From: Ignavibacteriales bacterium
GTDB lineage: Bacteria > Bacteroidota > Ignavibacteria > Ignavibacteriales > Ignavibacteriaceae
Direction: 5' to 3'
DNA: 64,000 bases
NCBI GenBank assembly: GCA_016709765.1
Contig: JADJMD010000009.1
Coordinates: forward strand, 295,294-359,293
Part shown: in pieces, positions 26,214-34,823 of the stretch
How positions within the stretch are numbered: position 1 is the first letter of the stretch
Layout of the letters: each line of letters starts with the position of its first letter
Translations under genes and position numbers: made by a program
The notes under the pieces: model-generated
The model's database searches: none
What the model was told of the DNA's origin: nothing
The model's input: the letters and a program-made list of their open reading frames with translations, nothing else

Positions 26214-28241
26214 CTAATTGGAGGGTAAAACACATTTAGTACTGATTTTTTTTAGTGAGTATTCAAAATTAATAAGAGTTTCTTTTATTACTCTAGAATT
26301 TGCTTCATGACATGTTAGGCATGCACCGACAAGTAAGATTCTTTTTTGTTCTTTAACAGTAAATGGTCTTGTGTAAGTCCGGGTTGTCGAAGTTTCATTT
26401 CTTGTTTTAAGAAATCCAATCCAGGCATCTTTTGGTAGATTATCCTCTTTGTGATTTTCAAATTGTGGTTCAAAACTCCAGCTGCCAGAATAATTTGAAT
26501 TGTCATTCTGAACGTTTTTCGGAATCTCAAGTCTGTTTTCTAAATCTGAAGAAGCTGAAACAAGTTCAGTTTGAAGATGAGTTTTTTCGTTCATGATGAT
26601 AAAGTTCAATTTCCCTTTTCCATAACCTAGTGCGAGAGGATTGTTATGACAGGATTTGCAACTTCTTCCCTCCTTATTAATTGTGTGTGAAAATGTTGGT
26701 GCGAACAGTCTCTTAAATATTTTTTTCTGTGTATTTCTAAATTTATCAATTGTCATCACCATGCCAGGAATAAAAGTATCAATCACTTCTTTACCGGATT
26801 TTTCTTTTCTTACACCAAGTACGGGATAATCGACATAAAAATCTGATGGGCTTTCATTCCAGCTTCCAACAATATCTCTATTATCAAGTAAATCAAATCC
26901 TTCAAGATTTGGATCAAATTCTGTATGGCATCCAGCGCAATGAGAGACCCATTCCGTGTGACAACTATTGCAAGATAATCTGCTGTGTGATTTTCCTTCA
27001 CTACATATTTTTGCAGGTGGATTTAAAGATAATTTTTTCTTTGCAGCTTTTGTAATTAAATATTTTTGTTCAGCAGAATTTATATAAGTGTTAATCAATG
27101 GAATATTTGATTTCTTAGTAATTAAAAACTTTGTGTTTTCTTGATTGGAATTTCTCAAATCAACAATTTTTTTTGATTCGAAATCAAGTTCACTATAACT
27201 AACAGAACGATTTTCATTCGTATGACAATCAATACACTGAACTTTAAGCTGTTCATCCATATGCTGATAAGAATTTCCATCACCCATTATTTCCCTGGAT
27301 ACATGGCAATCAATACATTCCATTCCGCCTTTATGATGGACATCATCTTTTGTTTTTTGAAAAACCCTGCCATCCTTTAAAAGTCTAAATATTTTATTGT
27401 CAACTTGAACTTGTTTCAGGTTCATCCTTTTAGATTCCGAAACGAGTTCGGAATGACTTAATGATTTTACCTCATCCAAAGAAAGTAATGTTTCAAACCA
27501 TCCTTCATAATTTGTTGAAATTCTACCCGAACGGCTATGACAACCAAAACAATGATTGTTTGAAATTTGTAAAGTCAATTGCGGATGAATCTTAGGAAGC
27601 TGTGAATATAATTTTTTTTCTATTTTTGAATTTTTAATTTTTAATTTTGAATTCAAGTAACTGTTCAATTGCTCCATTGCTTCATTGTTGTAGTTCAGAT
27701 GGCACGCATTACATCCGCCGCCGCGAGACATTTCATTGATAGCTCCCCATTCCGACTTTTCATTTCCTAAATGGCAGGATGCACAAAGATTTCTGTTGTG
27801 ATTATCTGCGTTTGATTGTGTTAGATCTTTTACATTAAAAAGTCCTTCAGGTTTTTCAATTTCTTCAAATGCATAACGATTTACGGAAATCACTCCGCTC
27901 ATTGTGTTCATCAAAGATTTTTCAATTCGTTCTGGAATACCGGGATGACAAGTTGTTACTCCGCATGTTTGCTTGGAATCAGAAACATTACCAGGAATTA
28001 AAATCATATTTTGATGTGCGAGAGTTTTGTTTGTAGTACTTGGATTTCCTAAATGACAAGCGTTACATCCAACAATATCGGGCGAATGTGATTGTTCAAA
28101 ACCAATCATATCATCGTGGCAATCAACACAACCATTAAATGTTCTGTTGATAAAATATTTATCACCTAAATGGTTTGCAACAAAATAAACAGCCACAAAC
28201 AGTATGATAACAAGAACTGAATTTTTATAAATCGATTTCAC
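26214..28241 (-). CDS. dodecaheme c-type cytochrome
   Basis: 675 aa with an N-terminal signal-anchor helix (about 8-25). Eleven CxxCH motifs (for example CVDCH, CNACH, CFGCH, CIDCH, CNSCH, CAGCH, CKSCH, CLTCH) and one CGVTTCH (CX4CH) give twelve predicted hemes. It should move electrons in the periplasm. The gene overlaps mobA by 4 nt and precedes the merR-psr operon by 214 bp on the same strand, suggesting a role in the same respiratory pathway. Its middle and C-terminal parts contain in-frame repeat-like insertions near 27399-27457 and 26501-26571. The electron partner is not known. Confidence 0.9.
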   Translation of the reverse strand: MKSIYKNSVLVIILFVAVYFVANHLGDKYFINRTFNGCVDCHDDMIGFEQSHSPDIVGCNACHLGNPSTTNKTLAHQNMILIPGNVSDSKQTCGVTTCHPGIPERIEKSLMNTMSGVISVNRYAFEEIEKPEGLFNVKDLTQSNADNHNRNLCASCHLGNEKSEWGAINEMSRGGGCNACHLNYNNEAMEQLNSYLNSKLKIKNSKIEKKLYSQLPKIHPQLTLQISNNHCFGCHSRSGRISTNYEGWFETLLSLDEVKSLSHSELVSESKRMNLKQVQVDNKIFRLLKDGRVFQKTKDDVHHKGGMECIDCHVSREIMGDGNSYQHMDEQLKVQCIDCHTNENRSVSYSELDFESKKIVDLRNSNQENTKFLITKKSNIPLINTYINSAEQKYLITKAAKKKLSLNPPAKICSEGKSHSRLSCNSCHTEWVSHCAGCHTEFDPNLEGFDLLDNRDIVGSWNESPSDFYVDYPVLGVRKEKSGKEVIDTFIPGMVMTIDKFRNTQKKIFKRLFAPTFSHTINKEGRSCKSCHNNPLALGYGKGKLNFIIMNEKTHLQTELVSASSDLENRLEIPKNVQNDNSNYSGSWSFEPQFENHKEDNLPKDAWIGFLKTRNETSTTRTYTRPFTVKEQKRILLVGACLTCHEANSRVIKETLINFEYSLKKISTKCVLPSN
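26501..26571. repeat. in-frame dispersed repeat in cytochrome gene (C-terminal)
   Basis: The segment reads GTCATTCTGAACG at one end, with CGGAATCTC and GCTGAAACAAGTTC further in, the typical sequence of the small repeats in this window. On the coding strand it gives TELVSASSDLENRLEIPKN, a low-complexity stretch without heme motifs between heme motifs ten and eleven of the CxxCH series. Membership is by eye. Confidence 0.55.
27173..27187. repeat. possible third repeat remnant in cytochrome gene
   Basis: Arms TTGATT (27173-27178) and AATCAA (27182-27187) flank CGA. The coding strand gives SYSELDFESKKIVDL, similar in type to the SELVSESK stretch of the clearer copy at 27399-27457. It may be a decayed copy. 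Confidence 0.35.
27399..27457. repeat. in-frame dispersed repeat in cytochrome gene (middle)
   Basis: A perfect 7-bp inverted repeat, TTCCGAA (27435-27441) and TTCGGAA (27447-27453), lies beside GAACTTGTTTCAGGTTCATCC. The coding strand gives HSELVSESKRMNLKQVQVDN. I recognise this kind of peptide as the translation of a dispersed repeat common in Bacteroidota-like genomes. It separates two heme-rich segments. Confidence 0.6.
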
Positions 28242-28846
28242 TTCATCACATAAATATTTTTAATCAACTCGTAATCTTGTTGTGTATTCATATTTAGGAA
28301 AATATTTTTATCATAAAAAGGAAGGCTCTCGACATCAACAAATTCCGTTGAAACTTCTTCCAGCAATTCAAAAATACTTCCTTTTATATTTTTATCAGCT
28401 TCTGATAGATTAAATATTTTTTCAATTTCAGTATTAACTGATTTTGAATATACTCCACATAACTGCTGGACTTTACCATGTGCTGTGGGTAAAATTATTT
28501 CTTTTTCTGAATCATATTCCGCAAGGAAATTTATCATCTCTGATGAAATTAAAGGCATATCACAGGAGATCACAAAATTCTTTTCTGTACCGGAAGATTT
28601 AATTGAAGCATGTAATCCTGAAAGTGGACCTTTATCAATAAACTCATCTAGTATAATGGGTAGGTTTAGAAATGAATAATTAATTTCATTATTTGCACTT
28701 ATAATTACTTGCTTAAATATCTGTTTCATTTTAACAGTAATTAATTCTATTACAGTAATATCTCCAAACTTTAACAAAGCTTTGTCAGTCTGCATTCGTG
28801 AACTCTTACCCCCGCACAGAATTATTCCCGTTATATCTTTAATCAT
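28238..28846 (-). CDS. mobA: molybdenum cofactor guanylyltransferase
   Basis: 202 aa. It attaches GMP to molybdopterin to form the MGD cofactor needed by PsrA-type enzymes. The nucleotide-binding start is GIILCGGKSSRMQTDKALL (7-25), followed by the Asp-containing VISCDMPLISSEM segment. It overlaps the multiheme cytochrome gene by 4 nt and leads the sulfur-respiration island. No mobB or other Mo-cofactor gene is nearby. Confidence 0.92.
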   Translation of the reverse strand: MIKDITGIILCGGKSSRMQTDKALLKFGDITVIELITVKMKQIFKQVIISANNEINYSFLNLPIILDEFIDKGPLSGLHASIKSSGTEKNFVISCDMPLISSEMINFLAEYDSEKEIILPTAHGKVQQLCGVYSKSVNTEIEKIFNLSEADKNIKGSIFELLEEVSTEFVDVESLPFYDKNIFLNMNTQQDYELIKNIYVMK

Positions 28847-28873
28847 ACATTTACATATTGTTAAAATATTTTC

Positions 28874-28945
28874 CTGTCACATTGAGCCTGTCGAAGTGTG
28901 ACCGTAAAATAAAATGTCAGTCCTCGACAAGCTCAGACTGACAGA
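28874..28945. repeat. double palindromic repeat between mobA and bacterioferritin
   Basis: Two adjacent hairpins: GTCACA (28876-28881) with TGTGAC (28897-28902), and TGTCAGTC (28915-28922) with GACTGACA (28936-28943). The interiors read GAGCCTGTCGAAG and CTCGACAAGCTCA, which are near complements, so the whole unit can also fold as one. It is the clearest intergenic member of the small repeat family. Confidence 0.6.
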
Positions 28946-28986
28946 TTTAGACTTTAAAATATCTACTTGAAATTTTGTTGTGTTTA

Positions 28987-29487
28987 TTATTCTACAGGTC
29001 TTCCAGTAGCAGAAAGATTTTTACTTCTTTCGATTGATTGAAGTGCAAGATATCTGTCACCAAACTTTTTGAGATTATCAGCTTCGGTATCATATTGATC
29101 AAAATGTCTTTCTTCATCTGCCACTAAACCTTCAAATATTTGTTTTGTTGCTGAATCGGCATTAGCTGATGATTGATTTGCCCAAAGATTATAATCGCGT
29201 GCACTTTCCTGCTCCATATTTGCTGCTTTCTCTAACATCTTTGCAACATCTTTTATTTTTTCCACTTCTCCACCGACCTTCATTTCAACTTCACCTTTTA
29301 AGAATAGAATTCTTTCTGCAAGTTTTTCAACGTGCAGCATCTCATCAATTGCAGTGCGCTTGAACAATCCGGCTAATAAATCATAGCCTTGATCATCACA
29401 TAAAAAATGGAAGTACATATACTGATGAACTGCAAATAATTCATCTGCAATTGCTTTGTTTAAAAGTTCAACACTTTTCTCGTGCAT
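28987..29487 (-). CDS. bfr: bacterioferritin
   Basis: 166 aa four-helix ferritin-like protein. Ferroxidase-site residues lie in ADELFAVHQYMY (13-24), AIDEMLHVEKLAERILFL, MEQESARDYNLW and DEERHFDQYDTE. The Met of DEMLH matches the heme-binding Met52 of E. coli Bfr. It should store iron in the cytoplasm and protect against Fe-driven oxidation. It is monocistronic, flanked by a repeat downstream and a short AT-rich spacer upstream. Confidence 0.9.
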   Translation of the reverse strand: MHEKSVELLNKAIADELFAVHQYMYFHFLCDDQGYDLLAGLFKRTAIDEMLHVEKLAERILFLKGEVEMKVGGEVEKIKDVAKMLEKAANMEQESARDYNLWANQSSANADSATKQIFEGLVADEERHFDQYDTEADNLKKFGDRYLALQSIERSKNLSATGRPVE

Positions 29488-29583
29488 TTTTATTTCTCCT
29501 AAACATAAATTTTAATTTTTGTTAATATTAAAATAAGTAATATCTGATTTAGTTTCAGAGATTTGGATTGAAAAGTGCCGGTC

Positions 29584-31548
29584 TTATGAGATTCTATAAA
29601 ACTGATCTAAAGATTCAGGATTTGCAAGTGCTTCTTTATTATCAACCTTCTCACCGTTAAGAATTCTTGTTACGGCAAGTTCTACTTTTTTGCCGCTTAT
29701 TGTATGAGGAACTTCTTTTATTTGATGGATTAATGCAGGGACGTGTCTTGGAGTTGCAGTGATTCTAATCTTCGTCTTTATATTTTCAATTAAGTCATCA
29801 TTTAATTTGATATCATTTTTTAATACAACAAACAGGATAATTCTAACATCATTATTAAAATTTTGTCCAATGACTAAACTATCCGAAACTTCATCAATAG
29901 ATTCTACTATCCTGTAAATTTCTGCTGTGCCAATTCGTACACCACCGGGATTTAAAGTTGCATCGGACCTGCCGTAAACTATTACTCCACCACTTTTTGT
30001 GATTTTTATAAAATCGCCATGATGCCAAACATTTGGAAATCTTTCAAAGTAAGCTTTTCTATATTTATGATTTTCTTTATCATTCCAGAAATAAACCGGA
30101 CTTGAAGGAAAAGGCTCAGTACAAACAAGTTCACCCTTTTTATCAACCAAAGAAATTCCATTTTCATCGTAAGCTTCCACTTTCATTCCTAATCCACGAC
30201 ACTGAATCTCGCCAGTGTAAACAGGAAGAATCGGGCAGCCAAGCATAAAGCAAGAAATAATATCTGTACCGCCGGATATTGAAGAAAGTTGCAAGTCTGA
30301 CTTAACATTTTGATAAACCCATTTAAAATTTTCTTCACTCAAAGGTGAGCCGGTAGATAAAATTGTTCTAAGTCTTGTAAGATTGAATTTTTCTTTTGGA
30401 ATCAAACTAGATTTTTCAATACTTGAAAGATACTTTGGACTTGTACCAAATATTGAAATCCCCTCTTCTTCAATTTTCTTCCAAAGAATCTCATTATCAG
30501 GATAAACTGGACTTCCATCAATCAGGACAACGCTTGCTCCCAATTGCAACCCACTTATTAACCAATTCCACATCATCCAACCACAAGTTGTGTAGTATGC
30601 AACTTTATCTTCTCTTTTTACATCAGTATGCAAATGTAATTCCTTAAAATGCTGGAGCAATGTTCCGCCTACTCCGTGAACAATGCACTTCGGTTTTCCA
30701 GTTGTACCTGAAGAATACATTATATATATGGGATGATTAAAAGGCAGTTGTTCAAAAGATATTACATTTGAGGTATTCCTAAGTAACTCATTGAAATATA
30801 TAAAATTACTTTGATGAGTTGTAGAACTTATCTGCGGAGATATATTACTTAAATCATTAAATTCATTTATCAAAATAACCTTCTCAATAGATGAAATATT
30901 CTTCTGTATTTTATCTATTTTCGCTTTACATTCAATCTTTTTACCAGCATAACTATAAGATTCAATTGCAAAAAGTACTTTTGGTCCAATTTGTCCAAAC
31001 CGATCACAAACACCTTCAATTCCAAAATCCGGCGATGTTGAACTCCATATTGCTCCCAGACTTGTTGCAGCAAGCATTGCAACTACAGACTCAGGATAGT
31101 TTGTTACAAATCCTGCCACCCTATCACCACTTTTAACACCAAGGCTTTTTAATCCCTCAGAACATCGTGCAACTAATTTATAAAGTTGAGCGTAAGTAAT
31201 TTTTATTGTTGGATGTTTTTCTCGAATTGAAATCAGAGCAAATTTATCATCGGTAAACCTTAGTAGATTTTCTGCAAAGTTTAGTCTGGAATTTTCAAAC
31301 CAAACTGCACCTGGCATAACTCTTTTATCAAGCACGACTGAATAAGTCTGAGAATGAATTATCTCTGAATATTCCCAAATAGATTTCCAAAAAGATTCAA
31401 TTTCATCAATAGACCATTTGTAGAGTTCTGAATATGATGCAAAGTTTTTTTTGTAATTAGACGTGAGGAAAGCAAAGTACTTTTGAAAATTGCTGTTTCT
31501 TATTCTTTCATCCGATGGAATCCAAATAGGAATGTTCTCATCACTCAT
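29584..31548 (-). CDS. acetoacetyl-CoA synthetase
   Basis: 654 aa from the ATG at 31548, which forms an ATGA overlap with the flavin reductase gene; an in-frame ATG at 31581 lies inside that gene and is less likely. Adenylate-forming motifs include YIMYSSGTTGKPKCIVHG, then SISGGTDI and YGRSDATLNPGGVRIG. N-terminal WKSIWEYSEI and the 650-residue length fit acetoacetate-CoA ligase. It would activate acetoacetate released by fumarylacetoacetase, closing tyrosine degradation. Confidence 0.92.
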   Translation of the reverse strand: MSDENIPIWIPSDERIRNSNFQKYFAFLTSNYKKNFASYSELYKWSIDEIESFWKSIWEYSEIIHSQTYSVVLDKRVMPGAVWFENSRLNFAENLLRFTDDKFALISIREKHPTIKITYAQLYKLVARCSEGLKSLGVKSGDRVAGFVTNYPESVVAMLAATSLGAIWSSTSPDFGIEGVCDRFGQIGPKVLFAIESYSYAGKKIECKAKIDKIQKNISSIEKVILINEFNDLSNISPQISSTTHQSNFIYFNELLRNTSNVISFEQLPFNHPIYIMYSSGTTGKPKCIVHGVGGTLLQHFKELHLHTDVKREDKVAYYTTCGWMMWNWLISGLQLGASVVLIDGSPVYPDNEILWKKIEEEGISIFGTSPKYLSSIEKSSLIPKEKFNLTRLRTILSTGSPLSEENFKWVYQNVKSDLQLSSISGGTDIISCFMLGCPILPVYTGEIQCRGLGMKVEAYDENGISLVDKKGELVCTEPFPSSPVYFWNDKENHKYRKAYFERFPNVWHHGDFIKITKSGGVIVYGRSDATLNPGGVRIGTAEIYRIVESIDEVSDSLVIGQNFNNDVRIILFVVLKNDIKLNDDLIENIKTKIRITATPRHVPALIHQIKEVPHTISGKKVELAVTRILNGEKVDNKEALANPESLDQFYRIS

Positions 31549-32522
31549 TTTTCTCTTCCTGAGAATAAAGCAATTTTCCATGCAACATCAGTTTGATTTG
31601 ATTCTAATGCAATTTTTGCTGTTTCTTCGAGTAAGTTTCTTTTCTGTGTTTGATCCAATTCAAATTCCATCAGTAAATACTTAAGCATATTTAAATAGTT
31701 TTTATCTCTTTTATACCGATTAAATGCTAAGAATGATTGTTCATAATCTTGTAAGGTTAATTCAGTAACTTCTTTAATATAATCGGTTACGGACTTTTCC
31801 GAAGGTATTATTTCGCTGTTTCCAAATTTACCAAGGTTGTTTGCTGAATAGACAGTTGAAGTTTTTATAAACTCTGGAATTTTATCATATCCAATTCCTT
31901 TTTTCGCAATGGGTTTTTCAACTTCAAATATAGAACTACCAAAAGCACGGCTATAAAAGTCACCGGACATACGCGCAATGAGATCAATTTTGTTTGGGTG
32001 AATCAATCCATTTACAAAAATATCCTCATCAACATGTATTTTTATTACTTCACAGATTGCAATATTAGCCGCTGCGCCGCCATCTCCGTAACTCATCATA
32101 TCTAATAATTTACATTCCATTTGAAATGGAGATTCTTTAACTCTTTTTGGTTTTACCAAATCCGAATCAATTGGAGTTAACCCACTTTTTACAAATTCAT
32201 CAATTCCGGTTTCGTACTCGGTTGATGCAAGACTAACTTGTTCAACCATCGCATATGTTACAGCTTGAACGACACATTCTTTAGTTTCAATAATATTTAA
32301 ATAAGTATCTTTTAATGAACCGTCTTTTCCCCTTCGTGAAGGTGAGAAAGCTATTATAGGTGGATTTGCACCAAACACATTATAAAACGAAAAAGGTGAA
32401 AGATTATTGATTCCCTCTTTTGAAATAGTTGAGGCTAATGCAATCGGGCGTGGCCCAACTCCGCCTTGTAATAATCTTTGAACTTCTGGAATTGATAAGT
32501 CTTTCGGTATATAATGTTTCAT
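31545..32522 (-). CDS. flavin reductase-like (FMN-binding split-barrel) protein
   Basis: 325 aa. Residues about 15-200 are a flavin-reductase-like domain (GVGPRPIALASTISKEGINN, then SPFSFYNVFGANPPIIAFSP), followed by a C-terminal extension of about 100 residues with helical character. Members of this branch often sit in aromatic-acid and HPPD/HGD gene clusters; the reaction is not established to my knowledge. It lies 58 nt downstream of the fumarylacetoacetase gene and overlaps the acetoacetyl-CoA synthetase gene. Confidence 0.88.
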   Translation of the reverse strand: MKHYIPKDLSIPEVQRLLQGGVGPRPIALASTISKEGINNLSPFSFYNVFGANPPIIAFSPSRRGKDGSLKDTYLNIIETKECVVQAVTYAMVEQVSLASTEYETGIDEFVKSGLTPIDSDLVKPKRVKESPFQMECKLLDMMSYGDGGAAANIAICEVIKIHVDEDIFVNGLIHPNKIDLIARMSGDFYSRAFGSSIFEVEKPIAKKGIGYDKIPEFIKTSTVYSANNLGKFGNSEIIPSEKSVTDYIKEVTELTLQDYEQSFLAFNRYKRDKNYLNMLKYLLMEFELDQTQKRNLLEETAKIALESNQTDVAWKIALFSGREK

Positions 32523-32580
32523 TTTTAATCCGTGTAATGCCGCTTAACTTGCCTTTTGATTAGCGCTGTAGGTAATTACA

Positions 32581-33600
32581 TTAAACATTTTTTTTCTTAG
32601 ATAGAATTGAACGATTAGTTTTAGATTTTTTAATTTTATTTTTTAATACTCCTAAACCCTTAATCTCCAATTCAATTTCATCGCCATCTTTTAACCAAAT
32701 TGGATTATGTGTTTGTCCTTTTTCTTTAGATTCAATGGCCCATGTACCGTTTAATTCTAAATAACAACCTGTGCCTACAGTACCGGAACCAATAACATCT
32801 CCGGGATATAATGTAACCCCGTAACTTGCCCGTTCAATAATTTCTGCGAAGGTCCAATCCATTTGGTTTACATTACCACTTGATATTTGTTTGCCATTAT
32901 GTTTGGCTGTCATTTCTAAATTGTATTTATTTCCAAATTTTGTCTTAACTTTATAAGCTTCTAATTCATCAGGAGTGACTAACCAGGGGCCGATAGTTGT
33001 AGCAAAATCTTTTCCTTTTGCTGGTCCAAGACTAAGCTTCATTTCATCCATTTGTAAAACACGTGCAGATAAATCATTCATTACTAAATAACCAGCGATA
33101 TAGTCATCTGCTTTTGAGGATGATATATTTTTACCTTTCTTCCCTATAACTATTGCACATTCAAGTTCAAAGTCGCATCCTTTTAGATGATCATCTTCAA
33201 CTTTAATATTTCCCGGACCCGTTACTGCATTGTGATTTCCAAAATAGAAAACCGGGAACTGGTCAAATTCAGGAATCATTTCCACTCCCCTGTTCTTTCG
33301 TGCAGTGGAAACATGCTGCCGAAAAGCATAACCATCGCGCAAAGAAGTTGGGTTTGGAACTGGGGCTAAAAGATTAATACTGCTGTATTTTATTCCGGAT
33401 TTTATTTTCCCTTTTTTAATTGCTTCAAAAACTTTTTTGGCAATTTTCATATTTCCAGATTCACCTTCAAGAAATTTTTTCATCGTTGAAGGTAATTTTA
33501 ATTTTAATGAAGAAGCAGCTTTCTGTAAATCATATACATTATCATGATAAAAGAATCCAACTCGCTCTTCTTTTTTATTTAGATATGACACGAACTTCAT
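32581..33600 (-). CDS. fumarylacetoacetate hydrolase family protein
   Basis: 339 aa. The FAH-fold metal site is visible: DFELECAIVIGKKGKN (about 143-158) with the Glu ligands and MNDLSARVLQMDE (about 173-185) with the Asp. A conserved GPAKGKDFATTIGPWL follows. It most likely splits fumarylacetoacetate to fumarate and acetoacetate, given hmgA and hppD immediately upstream. It is 20 nt downstream of hmgA. Family members also act on other acylpyruvates, but the operon makes tyrosine breakdown the best reading. Confidence 0.9.
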   Translation of the reverse strand: MKFVSYLNKKEERVGFFYHDNVYDLQKAASSLKLKLPSTMKKFLEGESGNMKIAKKVFEAIKKGKIKSGIKYSSINLLAPVPNPTSLRDGYAFRQHVSTARKNRGVEMIPEFDQFPVFYFGNHNAVTGPGNIKVEDDHLKGCDFELECAIVIGKKGKNISSSKADDYIAGYLVMNDLSARVLQMDEMKLSLGPAKGKDFATTIGPWLVTPDELEAYKVKTKFGNKYNLEMTAKHNGKQISSGNVNQMDWTFAEIIERASYGVTLYPGDVIGSGTVGTGCYLELNGTWAIESKEKGQTHNPIWLKDGDEIELEIKGLGVLKNKIKKSKTNRSILSKKKNV

Positions 33601-33620
33601 TAGTAATTCCTTATTTCAAT

Positions 33621-34799
33621 TTATTTTTCTTTATCTTTTTTCAGCCAGGATTGACTGTAATCATTTACCATAGTTTCTTTTACATTTTTTGTAACGTAAA
33701 GCGGAGTAAAAGTATCAATCATAACAGCGTATTCATCCGTCTGTTTTTTTCCAATTGAAGCTTCAGTTTTTCCTGGTTGCGGACCATGTGGTATTCCCAT
33801 TGGGTGTAAAGTAATTGAGCCTTCTTGAACCCCTGTTCTGCTCATAAAATCACCATGGACATAATAGAGGACTTCATCGCTATCTACATTGGAGTGATAA
33901 TATGGTGCTGGAATTGCATCAGGATGAAAATCATACAAACGTGGAACAAAATTACAAATAACAAAATGCTGCGTAGTAAATACCAAATGAATTGGAGGCG
34001 GTAAATGAATCTTACCAACTTTTGGAGCGTACTCTTTTATGTTAAATGCGTATGGATAAAGAAAACCATCCCAACCAACAACATCAAATGGATGATGCGG
34101 AATTTTGTATTCAAACATTCTGTCGCGAACTTTTAACCTTAATCTAAAATCTCCAAGTTTATCTATTGGTTTTGTAAACTCAGGAACACGAAAATCTCTT
34201 TCATAATATGGTGCTTCTTCTGTTAACTGTCCATATTCATTTCTAAAATGCTTTGGAATATCGAATGGAGTATCAGATTCAATTATAAATAATTTATTTT
34301 TTTTGTAATCATCAAACTTAATCTGATATGTTGTACCCTTTGGTATTATTAGATAATCCCACTCTGTGAAATTTATCTTTCCATATTCCGTAAGTAAAAC
34401 ACCTTTTCCGTGATGTACAAATAACATTTCGTGCATTTGACTGTTACGATAAAAATATTTTGTATCCTCAGAAAGATGAGCAGTTGAAATCACACAATGT
34501 TCGTTTTTTAGAAATTCATTTCGTGCTGTTATAATATTTCCCCTAGACTTTACAATATCAGTAATAAAGTGATAGTACTCTAACGGAGCATCTTTCCAAT
34601 CATTTCCTGATGAATCAATTTGAATTTCATCAATCTTTTCAACCTCTGTAGGCATATAAAGATGATATTTATTAGAATAGATTCCTGAAAATCCTTTAGT
34701 GCTGAATAATTCTTCCCTATAAAGAGATTTACCATCTTCCTTATAAAAAGTTGTATGACGTTTTGGTGGTACTTTTCCTACTTTAACATAAAATGGCAT
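33621..34799 (-). CDS. hmgA: homogentisate 1,2-dioxygenase
   Basis: 392 aa. Conserved parts include YKIPHHPFDVVGWDGFLYPY, then PPIHLVFTTQHFVICNFVPR, HSNVDSDEVLYYVHGDF and HPMGIPHGPQPG, with the His and Glu residues that bind iron. It opens the ring of homogentisate to maleylacetoacetate. It follows hppD by 24 nt in the operon. The first methionine is preceded by an AGGAG-like site. Confidence 0.94.
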   Translation of the reverse strand: MPFYVKVGKVPPKRHTTFYKEDGKSLYREELFSTKGFSGIYSNKYHLYMPTEVEKIDEIQIDSSGNDWKDAPLEYYHFITDIVKSRGNIITARNEFLKNEHCVISTAHLSEDTKYFYRNSQMHEMLFVHHGKGVLLTEYGKINFTEWDYLIIPKGTTYQIKFDDYKKNKLFIIESDTPFDIPKHFRNEYGQLTEEAPYYERDFRVPEFTKPIDKLGDFRLRLKVRDRMFEYKIPHHPFDVVGWDGFLYPYAFNIKEYAPKVGKIHLPPPIHLVFTTQHFVICNFVPRLYDFHPDAIPAPYYHSNVDSDEVLYYVHGDFMSRTGVQEGSITLHPMGIPHGPQPGKTEASIGKKQTDEYAVMIDTFTPLYVTKNVKETMVNDYSQSWLKKDKEK

Positions 34800-34823
34800 T
34801 ATAAACTCCTTTTTTTGGCTATA

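Noticed and set aside
28874..28945. CRISPR-like or terminator array
   Set aside because: There are just two adjacent palindromes with no repeat-spacer pattern; they match the dispersed repeat family.
31549..31581. Longer start for acetoacetyl-CoA synthetase
   Set aside because: The ATG at 31548 gives an ATGA overlap with the preceding gene and a ribosome site; the extra residues are not family-like.
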